Part shown: piece by piece, positions 10,132 through 21,000 of the stretch
Numbering within the stretch: position 1 is the first letter of the stretch
Layout of the letters: the number at the start of each line of letters is the position of its first letter
Origin: Candidatus Enterococcus willemsii
GTDB lineage: Bacteria; Bacillota; Bacilli; Lactobacillales; Enterococcaceae
Assembly: GCF_009933335.1 (NCBI RefSeq)
Contig: NZ_MAEL01000035.1
Coordinates: 124,001-188,000, forward strand
DNA length: 64,000 nt
Reading direction: 5' to 3'
Translations under genes and position numbers: made by a program
The notes under the pieces: model-generated
The model's input: only the letters and a program-made list of their open reading frames with translations
Told to the model about the DNA's origin: nothing
The model's database searches: none

Positions 10132-11062
10132 AATTGTTTTTATGGGAACCCCACAATTTTCAGTACCTATTTTAGAAGGCCTTGCTGCTGACTATGAAGT
10201 CGTTGCGGTAGTGACACAACCTGACCGTCCGGTGGGTCGTAAACGAGTAATTACACCGACACCAGTCAAAGAAGCTGCGTTGCGTTTGAATATCCCGGTT
10301 TTACAGCCTGAAAAAATTTCTGGTTCACCAGAAATGGCCGAAATTGCTGAATTACAACCAGATTTGATTGTAACGGCTGCATTTGGTCAGTTTTTACCTG
10401 AAAAATTATTAGCAATTCCCACATATGGTGCAATTAATGTGCATGCATCCTTACTACCTAAGTATCGTGGTGGTGCACCTGTCCACTATTCAATCATTGA
10501 TGGTGAAAAGGAAACGGGTGTCACTATTATGGAAATGATTAAAAAAATGGATGCCGGTGGAATTTATGCTCAAGGGAAATTACCGATTACCAAACAAGAC
10601 GATGTCGGCACCATGTTTGATAAATTGAGTGCATTAGGTAAAGACTTATTGTTAGAAACATTGCCGAAAATTATTGATGGGTCATTACAACCAGTTCCGC
10701 AAGAGGAAGATAAAGTGACCTTTTCGCCAAATATTACACGTGAACAAGAAGCCATTGATTGGTCAAAAACAGCAGAAGCCATTGATTGCCAAGTAAGAGG
10801 TATGCGTCCATGGCCAATTGCCTTTACCATGTATGGTGACCAACGTTGGAAATTATGGGCAGTCACACCATTAGAAGAAACAACTACACAAGCACCAGGC
10901 ACAATTATCCATCGTAGCAAAAAAGAATTATGGATTGCTTGTGGTCAAGGTACGGTATTAGCGATTAATACGTTGCAACCAGCAGGAAAAGGACAACAAG
11001 AAATTACAGCATTCTTAAACGGAACCGGACAGCAAGTTGCAGTCGGTCAACAGGTGGGATAA
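10124..11062 (+). CDS. fmt: Methionyl-tRNA formyltransferase
   Basis: Transfers formyl from 10-formyl-THF to initiator Met-tRNA. It has 312 residues. The N-terminal formyltransferase fold has MGTPQFSVPIL, the catalytic region INVHASLLPKYRGGAP and the following GVTIMEM strand. The C-terminal OB-fold binds tRNA. Two in-frame ATGs exist. The one at 10124 is preferred because GGAGG (10110-10114) is then 9 bases away, against 3 bases for 10118. It overlaps def, and rsmB begins 1 base after its stop. Confidence 0.96.
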   Translation: MTKIVFMGTPQFSVPILEGLAADYEVVAVVTQPDRPVGRKRVITPTPVKEAALRLNIPVLQPEKISGSPEMAEIAELQPDLIVTAAFGQFLPEKLLAIPTYGAINVHASLLPKYRGGAPVHYSIIDGEKETGVTIMEMIKKMDAGGIYAQGKLPITKQDDVGTMFDKLSALGKDLLLETLPKIIDGSLQPVPQEEDKVTFSPNITREQEAIDWSKTAEAIDCQVRGMRPWPIAFTMYGDQRWKLWAVTPLEETTTQAPGTIIHRSKKELWIACGQGTVLAINTLQPAGKGQQEITAFLNGTGQQVAVGQQVG

Positions 11063-11063
11063 T

Positions 11064-12413
11064 ATGAAAAAAAACATCAAGAAAACCGCGCGCTATATCG
11101 CATTAAATACCTTAGACCGTGTGCAAAAAGGTGGCGCCTATTCAAACTTAATGTTGCGTGAAAGCATCAATAAAAATAAACTCAACGACAAAGATAGCCG
11201 CTTATTAACCGAAATTGTTTATGGAACGTTAAGTCGTCAACGTTTGTTGAATTTCTATTTGCAACCATTTATTGTGAAAGCCAAAAAAGTTGATGATTGG
11301 GTTAAAATTCTGCTCCAATTGTCGCTTTATCAAATGCTTTATTTAGACAAAGTACCAACACATGCCATTTTAAATGAAGCAGTTGAAATTGCTAAAGCAC
11401 GTGGAAATGAAGGGATTGGGAAGTTCGTCAATGGCGTGCTTCGTAATTTAGACCGTCAAGGCGTACCATCCCTCGATACGATTGAAGATCCCACAGAGCG
11501 ATTGAGCCGTGAAATCAGTATGCCAAAATGGTTAACTCAAAAATTAATCAATGAAATTGGTGAAGAAGAAACGCGTCGTCTAGGTTTATCTTTATTTGAA
11601 GCTAGTCATGTCAGCTGTCGTGTCGATACACGGAAAATTTCTCGTCAAGAAGTGTTAGCTATTTTAGAAGAAGAAGGTATCGAAGCGAGCGAAAGTCTAG
11701 TTTCACCTTATGGTATTATTGCTGACAAAGGCTTCATTGCGGGCAGTCGTTTATTTCAATACGGCTTGTTAACCATTCAAGATGAAAGCTCGATGCTTGT
11801 GGCACCGGCATTACAAATTGAACCCGAACACCAAGTCTTAGATGCCTGTGCAGCACCCGGTGGGAAAACAACGCATATTGCTACATTTTTAGATAGCGAA
11901 GCCGGTGGTAAAGTAACAGCCTTAGATATTCATGAGCATAAAATTGAGTTGATTAAAGATAATGCGAAACGCTTACAAGTGACAGATGTCGTCGAACCCA
12001 AAAAATTAGATGCACGTATGGTTGGGGAAACTTTCCCAGCAGAGACATTTGACCGTATTTTAGTTGATGCACCATGTTCTGGTTTAGGGCTCATGCGTCG
12101 CAAGCCAGATATTAAATACAATAAACGTCCAGAAGATTTCAAAAAACTACCAATCATTCAATTAGAAATTTTGGAAAGTGTGGCACCAACTTTAAAATCA
12201 TCAGGAATTCTTGTCTATAGCACCTGTACATTTGCGCCAGAAGAGAATCAAGCGGTGATTGAACAATTTCTAAGTAAGCATCCAGATTTTTCTTTAGTAG
12301 AAGTACCTGTGTCTGACGTGGTACAATCAAGTATCAAGAATCAGATGTTGACGATTTATCCACAGCAATATATGACAGATGGCTTTTTTATTAGCTGCTT
12401 ACGCAAAAAATGA
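11064..12413 (+). CDS. rsmB: 16S rRNA (cytosine-967 C5) methyltransferase
   Basis: Methylates C967 of 16S rRNA using SAM. It has 449 residues, the normal length. An N-terminal NusB-like helical RNA-binding domain (about 1-145) is followed by the Rossmann methyltransferase domain. The SAM-binding DACAAPGGKT, DAPCSGLG and the catalytic cysteine in YSTCTF are visible. The ATG at 11064 has GGTGGG upstream; the longer frame from 11037 lies inside fmt. stp follows 13 bases after the stop. Confidence 0.96.
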   Translation: MKKNIKKTARYIALNTLDRVQKGGAYSNLMLRESINKNKLNDKDSRLLTEIVYGTLSRQRLLNFYLQPFIVKAKKVDDWVKILLQLSLYQMLYLDKVPTHAILNEAVEIAKARGNEGIGKFVNGVLRNLDRQGVPSLDTIEDPTERLSREISMPKWLTQKLINEIGEEETRRLGLSLFEASHVSCRVDTRKISRQEVLAILEEEGIEASESLVSPYGIIADKGFIAGSRLFQYGLLTIQDESSMLVAPALQIEPEHQVLDACAAPGGKTTHIATFLDSEAGGKVTALDIHEHKIELIKDNAKRLQVTDVVEPKKLDARMVGETFPAETFDRILVDAPCSGLGLMRRKPDIKYNKRPEDFKKLPIIQLEILESVAPTLKSSGILVYSTCTFAPEENQAVIEQFLSKHPDFSLVEVPVSDVVQSSIKNQMLTIYPQQYMTDGFFISCLRKK

Positions 12414-12426
12414 CGAGGTGAAGAAG

Positions 12427-13167
12427 ATGGAGATTCATTATCAGAGCGATGTTGGAAAACGACGAAATACAAATCAGGACTATGCGGCAACCTTTGTGAA
12501 TCAAAAAGGTTATACACTGGCTTTATTAGCTGATGGAATGGGTGGTCATCGTGCTGGTGACGTAGCCAGTCATGATACTGTTGAAGAACTAGGTAGTAAA
12601 TGGGAAACCTCTGAGATAGCTGACAATGAAAAAGCTGCGCAATGGTTAATTCAACATATTCAAGCGGAAAATACAACAATTTATGAACGCGGACAAGCTG
12701 ATATGGCTTTAGGCGGTATGGGGACAACCTTAGAGGCTGTTGTGATCTTAGAAGATCAGTTTACACTCGCACACGTGGGTGATAGTCGAACATATTTATT
12801 CCGTAAAGGAGAATTGATTCAACTAACAGAAGATCATTCACTTGTTAATGTCTTAGTGAAGTCCGGTGAAATTACAAAGGAAATGGCTGCAAACCATCCA
12901 CGAAGAAACGTTGTCACACGTTCTATTGGCATGCCGGGAACGGTGGAAGTGGACGTTGCAACACATTTTATCGCAGAAAATGATTATTTACTTCTGTGTT
13001 CGGATGGGCTGACAAATATGGTCAATGATGAAACAATTCAATCTTATCTTGAAACAAGTGATTCTTTAGAAGAAACTGTTCAAAAACTGATTGATACTGC
13101 AAATGAACAAGGTGGCGTGGACAATATTACTGTTTTGTTAATCGACCTTGGAGGTGCAATTAAATGA
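12427..13167 (+). CDS. stp: PP2C-type serine/threonine phosphatase (IreP/Stp)
   Basis: Metal-dependent phosphatase that reverses phosphorylation by the neighbouring PASTA kinase; the pair is called IreP/IreK in E. faecalis. It has 246 residues. PP2C motifs are present: RRNTNQD near the start, LADGMGGH (metal-binding Asp), HVGDSRTYL, and SDGLTNM and DNITVL near the end. The ATG at 12427 has GAGGTGA 7 bases upstream. The stop overlaps the kinase start by 4 bases (ATGA), so the two are coupled. Confidence 0.96.
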   Translation: MEIHYQSDVGKRRNTNQDYAATFVNQKGYTLALLADGMGGHRAGDVASHDTVEELGSKWETSEIADNEKAAQWLIQHIQAENTTIYERGQADMALGGMGTTLEAVVILEDQFTLAHVGDSRTYLFRKGELIQLTEDHSLVNVLVKSGEITKEMAANHPRRNVVTRSIGMPGTVEVDVATHFIAENDYLLLCSDGLTNMVNDETIQSYLETSDSLEETVQKLIDTANEQGGVDNITVLLIDLGGAIK

Positions 13168-15350
13168 TTGAAAGTGGCAAAAAACTAAGCGGACGCTATT
13201 TAATCCTCGGCAATATTGGTAGTGGCGGCATGGCAAATGTCTTTTTGGCGCGTGATTTAATTTTAGATCGGGAAGTTGCTGTGAAAGTCTTGCGTTACGA
13301 TTTCCAAGACAACAAAGATGCTATCCGACGTTTTCAACGAGAAGCATTGGCAGCGACAGAATTGGTGCATCCAAATATTGTGTCTGTCTACGATGTAGGC
13401 GAGGAAGACGGCATGCAATATTTAGTCATGGAATATGTCAAAGGAATGGATTTGAAACGTTATATTCAAACCCATTATCCAATGGATTATACAGAAATCG
13501 TTGATATTATGCAGCAAGTGTTATCAGCTGTTGCTCTAGCACATCATCATCGAATCATTCATCGTGATTTAAAACCACAAAATATTTTAATGAATGAAGA
13601 CGGTGTGGTAAAAATTGCTGACTTTGGGATTGCGATTGCCTTATCGGAAACGTCGATTACCCAAACAAATACAATGCTAGGTTCGGTACACTATTTATCA
13701 CCTGAACAAGCACGTGGAAGTATGGCAACCAATCAATCAGATATCTATGCGATTGGGATTATTTTGTATGAAATGTTAACGGGACATGTACCGTTTGATG
13801 GTGAATCTGCGGTAACGATTGCCTTGAAACATTTTCAAGATGAACTGCCATCGATTCGTGTATACGATAAAGAATTACCACAATCATTGGAAAACGTTGT
13901 GTTGAAGGCAACCGCAAAAGAACCGACTGATCGTTACAAAACAGCCGATGAAATGCAGAACGATTTATCTACTGTCTTGTCTCCTTCCCGTTTGAACGAA
14001 CCACGTTGGGAACCACAGGCGATGATTGGTGAGACTAAAATTCTGACACCAATTGATGAAGATACACCGATGCCAGAATCCTTTAAAGAGATGCCTTTGC
14101 CTAAGCCGAAACCTGAAGTGAAAGAAGAACCTGAAAAACCAGCGAAGAAAAAGAAAAAATGGTGGCTGTGGTTCTTCATCTTAGCATTCTTGGCCGTAGT
14201 TGGTACGGCGCTATACTTTGGTTTAGGTGGTGGACGTGATCAAGTGACTGTCCCTGATGTTGCTAATTTAACCGAAGCGGCAGCCCGAGATGAGTTGGAT
14301 GAAATTGGCTTAAATGTAGCCAAAGAAACCCAAGAAGTAGCTAACGAAGACATTGAAGAAGGTCACGTGGTGAAGACTGATCCAGAAGCGAAAGCGATTG
14401 TGAAGCGCAATAAGGAAGTTGTGTTATACATTAGTTCGGGTAGTCCTAAAGTAACGATGCAAGATTATGTCGGTGAGCAAGTCAAAACGGCTATTTCTGA
14501 CTTAGAAAAAGAAGGGTTTGATAAAAATAAGATTACCTCAGAAGAAGTATTTGACAGTACGGTTCCTGCGGGTGAAATTATTGAGCAAACCCCTGATGCC
14601 GATGAAGAGGTCGTTGCTGCTGATACCGAAGTGGAATTTACTGTAAGTAAAGGGCCAGAAACAGTGATTATGCCTTATTTGATTGGGTATGACGAACGAA
14701 GTGCTCGCGCAGAATTAGCAAATAATGGTTTAGGGAATAGTGAAGTTGTGATTGAGGAGACGCCAAGTGACTCACCAGCCGGCACAATTATTTATCAAAC
14801 CCCCGAGTCAAGCACAGAGGTTGTGCCAAATGATGTGACGATTACTTTAACTGTGAGCACTGGTCCCGAAAAAGTGACGGTTCCAGATGTGGTGGATCAG
14901 GCATTGACTGATGCAGATAAAGCATTACGAGACGAAGGATTTAATGTAGAAATCGAAGAAAAATATGATGAGTCGGTAGAAGCCGGTCATGTTATTTCAA
15001 GCAGTCCATCGGCTGGTAGTGAAGTAGACAAAGGTAGTACTGTAAAATTAGTTGTATCAAAAGGAAAAGAAGAAGCAAAAACAAAAACATTTACTGTGAA
15101 TGTACAAGCTAATTACAACAAAAAAGAAGACAAGCCAGAACAAACAATTACTGTTTGGTTAGAAGATAGTAACAATAGTTCTCGGACACAAGTGGCACAA
15201 GATACGGTAAGTGAAGATCGTGATACAGTCACTTTTCCAATTACAGTAACCATTGAAGATGGAAAAGAAGCAACCATCTATGCCCAAAGAGATGATGAAT
15301 CAGAAGTTAGTAAAAAGGTTACGGGTGCAACAACGTTACAAGTACCATAA
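13164..15350 (+). CDS. prkC: PASTA-domain serine/threonine kinase (IreK/PrkC)
   Basis: Transmembrane kinase that senses cell-wall fragments and controls envelope homeostasis and cephalosporin tolerance in enterococci. It has 728 residues. The N-terminal kinase has [12 protein letters not shown], the catalytic HRDLKPQN and DFGIA. A basic KKKKKWWLW stretch precedes one membrane segment (about 333-353). Four clear PASTA repeats follow, each beginning near VTVPDV or a variant. The last 85 residues form a beta-rich domain lacking the PASTA pattern, perhaps a diverged fifth repeat. A terminator follows, not the rsgA-rpe genes that often come next. Confidence 0.96.
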   Translation: MIESGKKLSGRYLILGNIGSGGMANVFLARDLILDREVAVKVLRYDFQDNKDAIRRFQREALAATELVHPNIVSVYDVGEEDGMQYLVMEYVKGMDLKRYIQTHYPMDYTEIVDIMQQVLSAVALAHHHRIIHRDLKPQNILMNEDGVVKIADFGIAIALSETSITQTNTMLGSVHYLSPEQARGSMATNQSDIYAIGIILYEMLTGHVPFDGESAVTIALKHFQDELPSIRVYDKELPQSLENVVLKATAKEPTDRYKTADEMQNDLSTVLSPSRLNEPRWEPQAMIGETKILTPIDEDTPMPESFKEMPLPKPKPEVKEEPEKPAKKKKKWWLWFFILAFLAVVGTALYFGLGGGRDQVTVPDVANLTEAAARDELDEIGLNVAKETQEVANEDIEEGHVVKTDPEAKAIVKRNKEVVLYISSGSPKVTMQDYVGEQVKTAISDLEKEGFDKNKITSEEVFDSTVPAGEIIEQTPDADEEVVAADTEVEFTVSKGPETVIMPYLIGYDERSARAELANNGLGNSEVVIEETPSDSPAGTIIYQTPESSTEVVPNDVTITLTVSTGPEKVTVPDVVDQALTDADKALRDEGFNVEIEEKYDESVEAGHVISSSPSAGSEVDKGSTVKLVVSKGKEEAKTKTFTVNVQANYNKKEDKPEQTITVWLEDSNNSSRTQVAQDTVSEDRDTVTFPITVTIEDGKEATIYAQRDDESEVSKKVTGATTLQVP

Positions 15351-15355
15351 AGAGG

Positions 15356-15394
15356 AAAGATAAAACAAAAGTTCATTTTGTTTTATCTTTTTTT
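15356..15394 (+). terminator. Terminator after prkC
   Basis: A perfect 15-base-pair stem (AAAGATAAAACAAAA with its complement, 15356-15370 and 15376-15390), 5-base loop, then TTTT. Confidence 0.88.
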
Positions 15395-15422
15395 GCTTTC
15401 CATTAAGATAAAAGCCTTCTTC

Positions 15423-15472
15423 TTTCCAAGCAAGAAAAAATTCGGTATAATGAAGGTCAATATTAGTCAAGG
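15423..15472 (+). promoter_or_regulatory. ctsR promoter with CtsR operator
   Basis: TATAAT at 15446-15451 has a weak -35 (TTTCCA, 15423-15428) at 17 bases. Overlapping the transcription start is AGGTCAATATTAGTCAAGG (15454-15472). This matches the direct-heptad CtsR box RGTCAAANANRGTCAAA at 13 of 16 core positions. It implies that CtsR represses its own operon, relieved by heat. Confidence 0.8.
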
Positions 15473-15485
15473 AGGGCGCGTATAA

Positions 15486-15971
15486 ATGAGTCAACAAAAT
15501 ACTTCTGATTTGATTGAAGCGTACTTGAAGAAAATCCTTGAAGAAAGCGAAAGGATCGAGATTCGCCGTGCAGAGATGGCCGATTTATTTAATTGTGTAC
15601 CTTCACAAATTAATTATGTCATCAATACCCGTTTTACGATTCAACGTGGTTACACAGTAGAAAGTAAACGTGGTGGCGGTGGATATATTCGCATTGAAAA
15701 AGTACAAGTCACAAGTTGTCATCACTTTTTAGAACAAGTCAATCAATTGTTTGGTCAAACAATTTCCGAAAAAGATGCCGCAGCAATTATTCAGAAACTA
15801 TATGAAGAAGGTATTTTATCAAAAAGAGAAGGTAATTTATTATTAACAACAATTAGCAAAGCTGTGTTGAATACCACAGCTGAAGAAAATACAATTCGTG
15901 CGCGTATCATGCATGGTATTTTAGAACGTTTAAGTTATGAAGATAGTGATACTCGTACGGATCAGAAATAG
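15486..15971 (+). CDS. ctsR: CtsR heat-shock repressor
   Basis: Dimeric repressor of class III heat-shock genes (clpC, clpP, clpE, often groE in this order). It has 161 residues. The N-terminal winged HTH includes CVPSQINYVINTRF and ends in the glycine-rich wing SKRGGGGYIRI, which acts as the thermosensor. The C-terminal dimerisation domain follows. AAGGAGGGCG precedes the ATG. clpC starts 36 bases downstream in the same transcript. Confidence 0.96.
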   Translation: MSQQNTSDLIEAYLKKILEESERIEIRRAEMADLFNCVPSQINYVINTRFTIQRGYTVESKRGGGGYIRIEKVQVTSCHHFLEQVNQLFGQTISEKDAAAIIQKLYEEGILSKREGNLLLTTISKAVLNTTAEENTIRARIMHGILERLSYEDSDTRTDQK

Positions 15972-16007
15972 TCAGTCATTGAGACTGAACACAAAGGAGT
16001 GAACCCC

Positions 16008-18494
16008 ATGGATGAACTATTTACTCAACGAGCAAGAGCAGTTCTCGCAATTGCCCAAGAAGAGGCAAAATATTTTAAACACCAATCCGTTGGTTCTGAA
16101 CATATTTTATTAGCCTTAATTATTGAACAAAATGGCATTGCTGGCAAAACATTGCGAGAAATGCGTGTGAATGAAAATGACATTCGTGAAGAAATCGAAC
16201 ACCTAACAGGTTATGGCACAATGAAAGAGTATCCTACTGGGGGCTTTTTACCTTATTCACCAAGAGCACGTCAAATCTTTGCTTATGCAGGTGATGAAGC
16301 TAAGCGTTTAGGTGCCCAACAAATTGGTACAGAGCATCTTTTATTAGGTTTACTACGTGATGAAGAAATTCTCGCTTCACGTATTATGCTGAACTTAGGA
16401 ATGAGCCTAGCCAAAATGCGTCAATTATTGAAGAAAAAAATGGGCTTGAATCAACCTAAAGGCAATGGTGGACGTCGTCGCCCACAACAAAATCGTCAAC
16501 AAACACAAGAAGGTGGCACACCAACATTAGATTCTTTGGCCAGAGATTTAACGAAATTGGCACGTGAAAAGCGTTTAGATCCAGTCGTTGGTCGCACAAA
16601 AGAAGTCAAACGTTTGATTCAAATTTTGAGTCGTCGTACCAAAAATAACCCTGTTTTAGTAGGTGAACCGGGTGTTGGTAAAACAGCCATTGCAGAAGGG
16701 CTTGCCCAAAAAATTGTGAATGGTGAAGTACCCAACGACATGCAACAAAAACGCCTTATGATGTTAGATATGGGTGCATTAGTTGCTGGAACGAAATATC
16801 GTGGTGAATTTGAAGATCGGATGAAAAAAATCATTGATGAAATTTATCAAGATGGACAAATCATCCTATTTATTGATGAGTTGCATACCTTGATTGGTGC
16901 AGGAGGCGCAGAAGGAGCCATTGATGCGTCAAATATCTTAAAACCAGCACTGGCTCGTGGTGAGCTACAAACAATTGGGGCAACAACCTTAGATGAGTAC
17001 CAAAAATATATTGAAAAAGATTCAGCTTTGGAACGTCGTTTTGCTCGTGTGCAAGTTGATGAGCCGACACCCGAAGAAGCAGAAGAAATTTTAAAAGGTT
17101 TGCGTTCACGTTATGAAGAGCACCATGGCGTAGAAATTACGGATGATGCTTTACATGCGGCGGTACAGCTCTCTGTTCGTTATATCAATTCACGTCAATT
17201 ACCTGATAAAGCTATTGATTTAATGGATGAATCCGCTGCGAAAGTTCGTTTGGATAAAGCAGATGAAGTTTCTGAAACGGCGTTATTGCAAGAAGAATTA
17301 TTAGCATTAGCCGAAGAAAAAGAAGCGGCTATTCGCCAACAAGACTTTGAAACAGCTGCTCGTTTGCGTTTACGTGAGAAAGACTTGAACCAGCGTTTGG
17401 CAGAAGTCGCATTTATCGAAGTCAAAGAAGCTTCTGGTTATCAAGATAAAGTGACTGCCGAAGATGTAGCAAGTGTCGTTTCTCAATGGACCGGTGTTCC
17501 ACTGCAACAATTGGAAAAACGCGAAAGTGAACGTCTGCTTGATTTAGAGAAAGTCTTGCATCAACGAGTGGTTGGTCAAGATGAAGCTGTTCAAGCAGTC
17601 TCACGTGCCATTCGCCGTGCAAGGAGTGGCTTAAAAGACCCAAATCGTCCAATCGGTTCCTTTATGTTCTTAGGACCAACTGGTGTCGGTAAAACTGAAT
17701 TAGCTAAAGCTTTAGCGGAAGCGATGTTTGGTAGTGAAGATGCGTTGATTCGCGTAGATATGTCTGAGTTTATGGAAAAATACAGTACGAGCCGTTTGAT
17801 TGGTTCACCTCCAGGATATGTCGGTTATGACGAAGGTGGCCAATTAACAGAAAAAGTTCGTTCAAAACCTTATTCAGTTATCTTGCTAGATGAAGTGGAA
17901 AAAGCCCATCAAGATGTCTTTAATATTTTATTACAAGTACTGGATGATGGTCACTTGACGGATTCAAAAGGACGCCGTGTTGATTTTCGTAATACGATTT
18001 TGATTATGACGTCAAATATCGGAGCAACTGAACTACGTGAAGAAAAAAATGTTGGCTTTAATGTGGTCGATGCCTCGAAAGATCACAAAGCCATGCAAAA
18101 ACGTATTTTGGAAGAATTGAAAAAAGCGTATCGTCCAGAATTCTTGAACCGAATTGACGAAACGGTGGTATTCCGCTCACTAAAACAAGATGAAATCCAT
18201 CAAATCGTGAAAATCATGAGCCGTTCTGTGATTAAACGTTTAGCAGAACAAGATATTCAATTAAAAATCACACCAGCTGCACTAGATGTAATTGGCAAAG
18301 CAGGATTTGACCCTGAATACGGTGCACGCCCAATCCGTCGTGCATTACAAAAAGAAGTCGAAGATCGTTTAAGCGAAGCCTTGCTTTCAGGTCAAATCCA
18401 ATTAGGAAACCAAGTAACAATTGGTGCTTCTAAAGGAACGATTACACTGAATGTGAAAGAACCGAAAACGACAAAAATATTAGAAAAAGTATAA
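16008..18494 (+). CDS. clpC: ClpC AAA+ unfoldase of the ClpCP protease
   Basis: Hexameric unfoldase that feeds proteins to ClpP. It has 828 residues. The N-terminal double Clp-N domain spans about 1-145. AAA-1 has Walker A GEPGVGKT and Walker B ILFIDE. A UVR-type coiled-coil insert (about 415-460, the MecA-binding middle domain) is followed by AAA-2 with GPTGVGKT and the sensor-2 region GARPIRR. The ATG at 16008 is chosen because AAAGGAG lies 8 bases upstream; an in-frame GTG at 15999 overlaps that site. There is no mcsA/mcsB between ctsR and clpC, as expected in Lactobacillales. Confidence 0.97.
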   Translation: MDELFTQRARAVLAIAQEEAKYFKHQSVGSEHILLALIIEQNGIAGKTLREMRVNENDIREEIEHLTGYGTMKEYPTGGFLPYSPRARQIFAYAGDEAKRLGAQQIGTEHLLLGLLRDEEILASRIMLNLGMSLAKMRQLLKKKMGLNQPKGNGGRRRPQQNRQQTQEGGTPTLDSLARDLTKLAREKRLDPVVGRTKEVKRLIQILSRRTKNNPVLVGEPGVGKTAIAEGLAQKIVNGEVPNDMQQKRLMMLDMGALVAGTKYRGEFEDRMKKIIDEIYQDGQIILFIDELHTLIGAGGAEGAIDASNILKPALARGELQTIGATTLDEYQKYIEKDSALERRFARVQVDEPTPEEAEEILKGLRSRYEEHHGVEITDDALHAAVQLSVRYINSRQLPDKAIDLMDESAAKVRLDKADEVSETALLQEELLALAEEKEAAIRQQDFETAARLRLREKDLNQRLAEVAFIEVKEASGYQDKVTAEDVASVVSQWTGVPLQQLEKRESERLLDLEKVLHQRVVGQDEAVQAVSRAIRRARSGLKDPNRPIGSFMFLGPTGVGKTELAKALAEAMFGSEDALIRVDMSEFMEKYSTSRLIGSPPGYVGYDEGGQLTEKVRSKPYSVILLDEVEKAHQDVFNILLQVLDDGHLTDSKGRRVDFRNTILIMTSNIGATELREEKNVGFNVVDASKDHKAMQKRILEELKKAYRPEFLNRIDETVVFRSLKQDEIHQIVKIMSRSVIKRLAEQDIQLKITPAALDVIGKAGFDPEYGARPIRRALQKEVEDRLSEALLSGQIQLGNQVTIGASKGTITLNVKEPKTTKILEKV

Positions 18495-18499
18495 TAAGA

Positions 18500-18559
18500 A
18501 AGTACCTCTCTTCTCAATTGCCCCAAATATGGGTTCACGAGAAGTGGGGTACTTTTTTT
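18500..18559 (+). terminator. Terminator after clpC
   Basis: AAGTACCTCTCTTCTC pairs with GAGAAGTGGGGTACTT at 14 of 16 positions, followed by a T run at 18553-18559. Confidence 0.85.
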
Positions 18560-18633
18560 ATTTATGAGCTTTTTTATATCTTTCTAAAGCAAAACTGCTA
18601 AATCGTTAGAGAAATGTTATTTAAAGAAACGTA

Positions 18634-19095
18634 TCAATCTCTTTCAAAATTTTTCTTTTCTTGCAGTGTTCCGTCCATCTTGTAGACTTTTAAAGTGCTG
18701 TTCTTATTTTCGGCAATTTCTGATCCGCGTTTTACAGCCTCTTTTTTCGTATGAAAGCGATCACTTGCGCGCTTTGCTCCTTCTGAGATGACGAGCCATT
18801 CTTTTTGTTCAGCGTCGAATTTTACAAGAACAGGAACATCTAATAATCGAGAATGCTCGGGATTGCTGTCGTGTGAATCTGCTTTACTTGGATTTTTGGT
18901 ATTTGCAAAGTCGTGTCGTTCTTGCGAAGTGGCATTCTCTACCCACTCTTTGGCTTGACTGATGGCAATCGGGATTGCTCGTTCCTCGGGATACTTGTCA
19001 GCTAATAAGGCATTTCCAATGTCAATTGCTTTCTTTCGGGTCAACACATCCAAATTTTTCATTGAAGTAGGATAATCTTGCATATTCCAAGCCAT
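18634..19095 (-). CDS. DUF2188 domain protein, possible stress protein
   Basis: A 153-residue cytoplasmic protein. The C-terminal half (about 85-150) has the DUF2188 pattern: WLVISEGAKRASDRF, HTKKEAVKRGSEIA and a terminal LKVYKMDGTLQEK. The N-terminal half contains MAWNMQDYPTS and a RKKAIDIGNALL helix also seen in related proteins. Function is unknown; small DUF2188 proteins are often part of general stress regulons. AAAGGAAGAG precedes the ATG. It is monocistronic and divergent from the flavin oxidoreductase. Confidence 0.8.
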   Translation of the reverse strand: MAWNMQDYPTSMKNLDVLTRKKAIDIGNALLADKYPEERAIPIAISQAKEWVENATSQERHDFANTKNPSKADSHDSNPEHSRLLDVPVLVKFDAEQKEWLVISEGAKRASDRFHTKKEAVKRGSEIAENKNSTLKVYKMDGTLQEKKNFERD

Positions 19096-19216
19096 GATTT
19101 TCTCTTCCTTTCGATTAAATGCATTTAATACCTGTATTACTTTCTTACTTAAAGAGTAACAAAAATTGTTTTTAAAAGATAATAAAGCGCTCGCTTACAA
19201 ATAGTAAGCATATTTA

Positions 19217-19244
19217 TTGGTTTTCTCAAAAAATAGTTTATAGT
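19217..19244 (+). promoter_or_regulatory. Candidate promoter of the LLM oxidoreductase
   Basis: TTGGTT (19217-19222), 16 bases, TATAGT (19239-19244), 33 bases before the start codon. Confidence 0.4.
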
Positions 19245-19277
19245 TAAAGTACCAGTAAGTTTAAAGGAGAATATAAA

Positions 19278-20336
19278 ATGGCAATAGATATTGAAAATTT
19301 AATTTTTGGTTTAGACACGTTTGGCGATGTGGCTTATAACGATGAGACAAAAGAACGAATGAGCTACGAAGAATCTTTACGGATGATTGTGAAAGAAGGT
19401 AAATTAGCCGATGAATTAGGAATAGATGTGATTGCGCTAGGTGAACATCACCGCAAAGAATATGCTATTTCTAGTCCAGATACAGTACTTGCAGCCCTAG
19501 CAATGGTCACTAAAAACATTACACTAGGAACAGGAGTAACAGTATTAAGTTCGGATGATCCTGTCCGAGTGTATGAACGGTTTGCGACTGTTGATGCGTT
19601 ATCGAACGGAAGAGCGCAAGTGATGCTTGGTCGTGGTTCATTCACGGAATCTTTTCCTTTATTTGGTTATGATTTGCAAGATTACAATGAATTATTTGAA
19701 GAAAAAATTGCATTATTTCATCAGTTGTTAGCGAATGAACCAGTCACATGGGAAGGAAAATTCACCCAATCTTTGACAAATACCCAAGTTTACCCTAAAT
19801 TATCAAAACGTTTGGATGTACAAGTAGGTGTCGGTGGCTCGCCAGATTCCATTATTCGTGCTGCAAGATACGGATTTCCAGTTATGTTAGCGATTATTGG
19901 TGGTGAACCAACACGTTTCAAACCGTATATCAACTTATATGAACGTGCAGCTGCTAAATTTAATCAACCTGCTCATCCAGTGGGCATGCATTCACATGGC
20001 GTCATTGCTGATACAGATGAGGAAGCCAAAGAAATTGCCTGGAATTATTTGAAAAAATCTATGGATCAAATTGGGATGGAACGTGGCTGGTCAGCAATGA
20101 ATCGTGAACGTTTTGAATTTGAAATCACTCACGGTTCTTATTACGTGGGTAGTCCAGAAACTGTTGCCCAAAAAATGGCAAAAATGATTCAAGAAGTGGG
20201 TGTCCAACGTTTTGACCTAGTATATGGTGCAGGAGGTCAGCTACAAAAAGACCGTTTCCGTACCATTCAACTATATGGTGAAAAAGTGGTTCCGCGAGTA
20301 AAAGAATTATTGAGAGTTGGCGATAACCGTGCGTAA
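19278..20336 (+). CDS. LLM class flavin-dependent oxidoreductase
   Basis: Luciferase-like monooxygenase-family TIM barrel, 352 residues, expected to use FMN or reduced flavin; the substrate is unknown. LGEHHRKEY (about 54-62), LGTGVTVLSSDDPVRVYE, LGRGSF and GVGGSPDSI are typical family segments. AAAGGAGA precedes the ATG. It overlaps the following NADP-binding reductase gene by 8 bases, so the two are coupled and may work as a flavin or cofactor pair. Confidence 0.88.
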   Translation: MAIDIENLIFGLDTFGDVAYNDETKERMSYEESLRMIVKEGKLADELGIDVIALGEHHRKEYAISSPDTVLAALAMVTKNITLGTGVTVLSSDDPVRVYERFATVDALSNGRAQVMLGRGSFTESFPLFGYDLQDYNELFEEKIALFHQLLANEPVTWEGKFTQSLTNTQVYPKLSKRLDVQVGVGGSPDSIIRAARYGFPVMLAIIGGEPTRFKPYINLYERAAAKFNQPAHPVGMHSHGVIADTDEEAKEIAWNYLKKSMDQIGMERGWSAMNRERFEFEITHGSYYVGSPETVAQKMAKMIQEVGVQRFDLVYGAGGQLQKDRFRTIQLYGEKVVPRVKELLRVGDNRA

Positions 20337-21000
20337 ATTAGGTATTCTTGGCGCTGGAAAATTAGGCACTGCCTTAGCTCGTTTGGCAGTCGAAGCAGGT
20401 TATGAAGTCTTGATTGCTGGTTCAGGAGCAGTCGATAAAATCGCTTTAACGATTGAAGTACTCGTTCCCGGAGCTAAAGCACTAACGGCCAAAGAAGCCG
20501 CAGCACAAGCAGACATTATATTACTGGCGTTGCCTTTGAGTAAATACCAAATGCTGCCTAAAGAAGAATTATCAGGGAAAATTGTGATAGATGCCATGAA
20601 TTATTGGTGGGAAGTCGATGGTAAAGAAAATACGATTTCTAACTTACAACGTTCGTCTTCGGAAGTTATTGCAGACTTTTTAGCTGAAAGTGATATCGTC
20701 AAGGCATTTAATCATATGGGGTACCATGATATTGAAAGTGAAGCCCATAAACAAGGTGCAACCAGAAAAGTCATTGCTTACGCGACAGATAAGGATGATG
20801 CCGGTAAGCAAGTGGCAAAAATGATTCAGAAGCTAGGTTTTACCCCCTTATCGATTGGTCCCTTGAAAGAAGGAATCATGCTTGAACCAGGTAGCACATT
20901 ATTTGGCGCCAATTTAACAGAAGAAGATTTCCTAGCAGAAATCAACCAATTTCCAGACACGGAATTTGGCCAACAAGTGATGAAACAAAGAGAAGTCTGA
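20329..21000 (+). CDS. NADP-binding F420 reductase-like oxidoreductase
   Basis: A Rossmann-fold protein of 223 residues. The dinucleotide motif LGAGKLGTAL is at the N-terminus. It resembles the NADPH-dependent F420 reductase / NAD(P)-binding family, including a conserved VKAFNHMG-type segment mid-protein. Enterococci are not known to make F420, so the family name should not be read as function. The GTG at 20329 (MRKLGILGAGKLG) is preferred over a TTG at 20317, which would lengthen the overlap with the upstream gene. The ribosome binding site is weak, consistent with translational coupling. Confidence 0.8.
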   Translation: MRKLGILGAGKLGTALARLAVEAGYEVLIAGSGAVDKIALTIEVLVPGAKALTAKEAAAQADIILLALPLSKYQMLPKEELSGKIVIDAMNYWWEVDGKENTISNLQRSSSEVIADFLAESDIVKAFNHMGYHDIESEAHKQGATRKVIAYATDKDDAGKQVAKMIQKLGFTPLSIGPLKEGIMLEPGSTLFGANLTEEDFLAEINQFPDTEFGQQVMKQREV

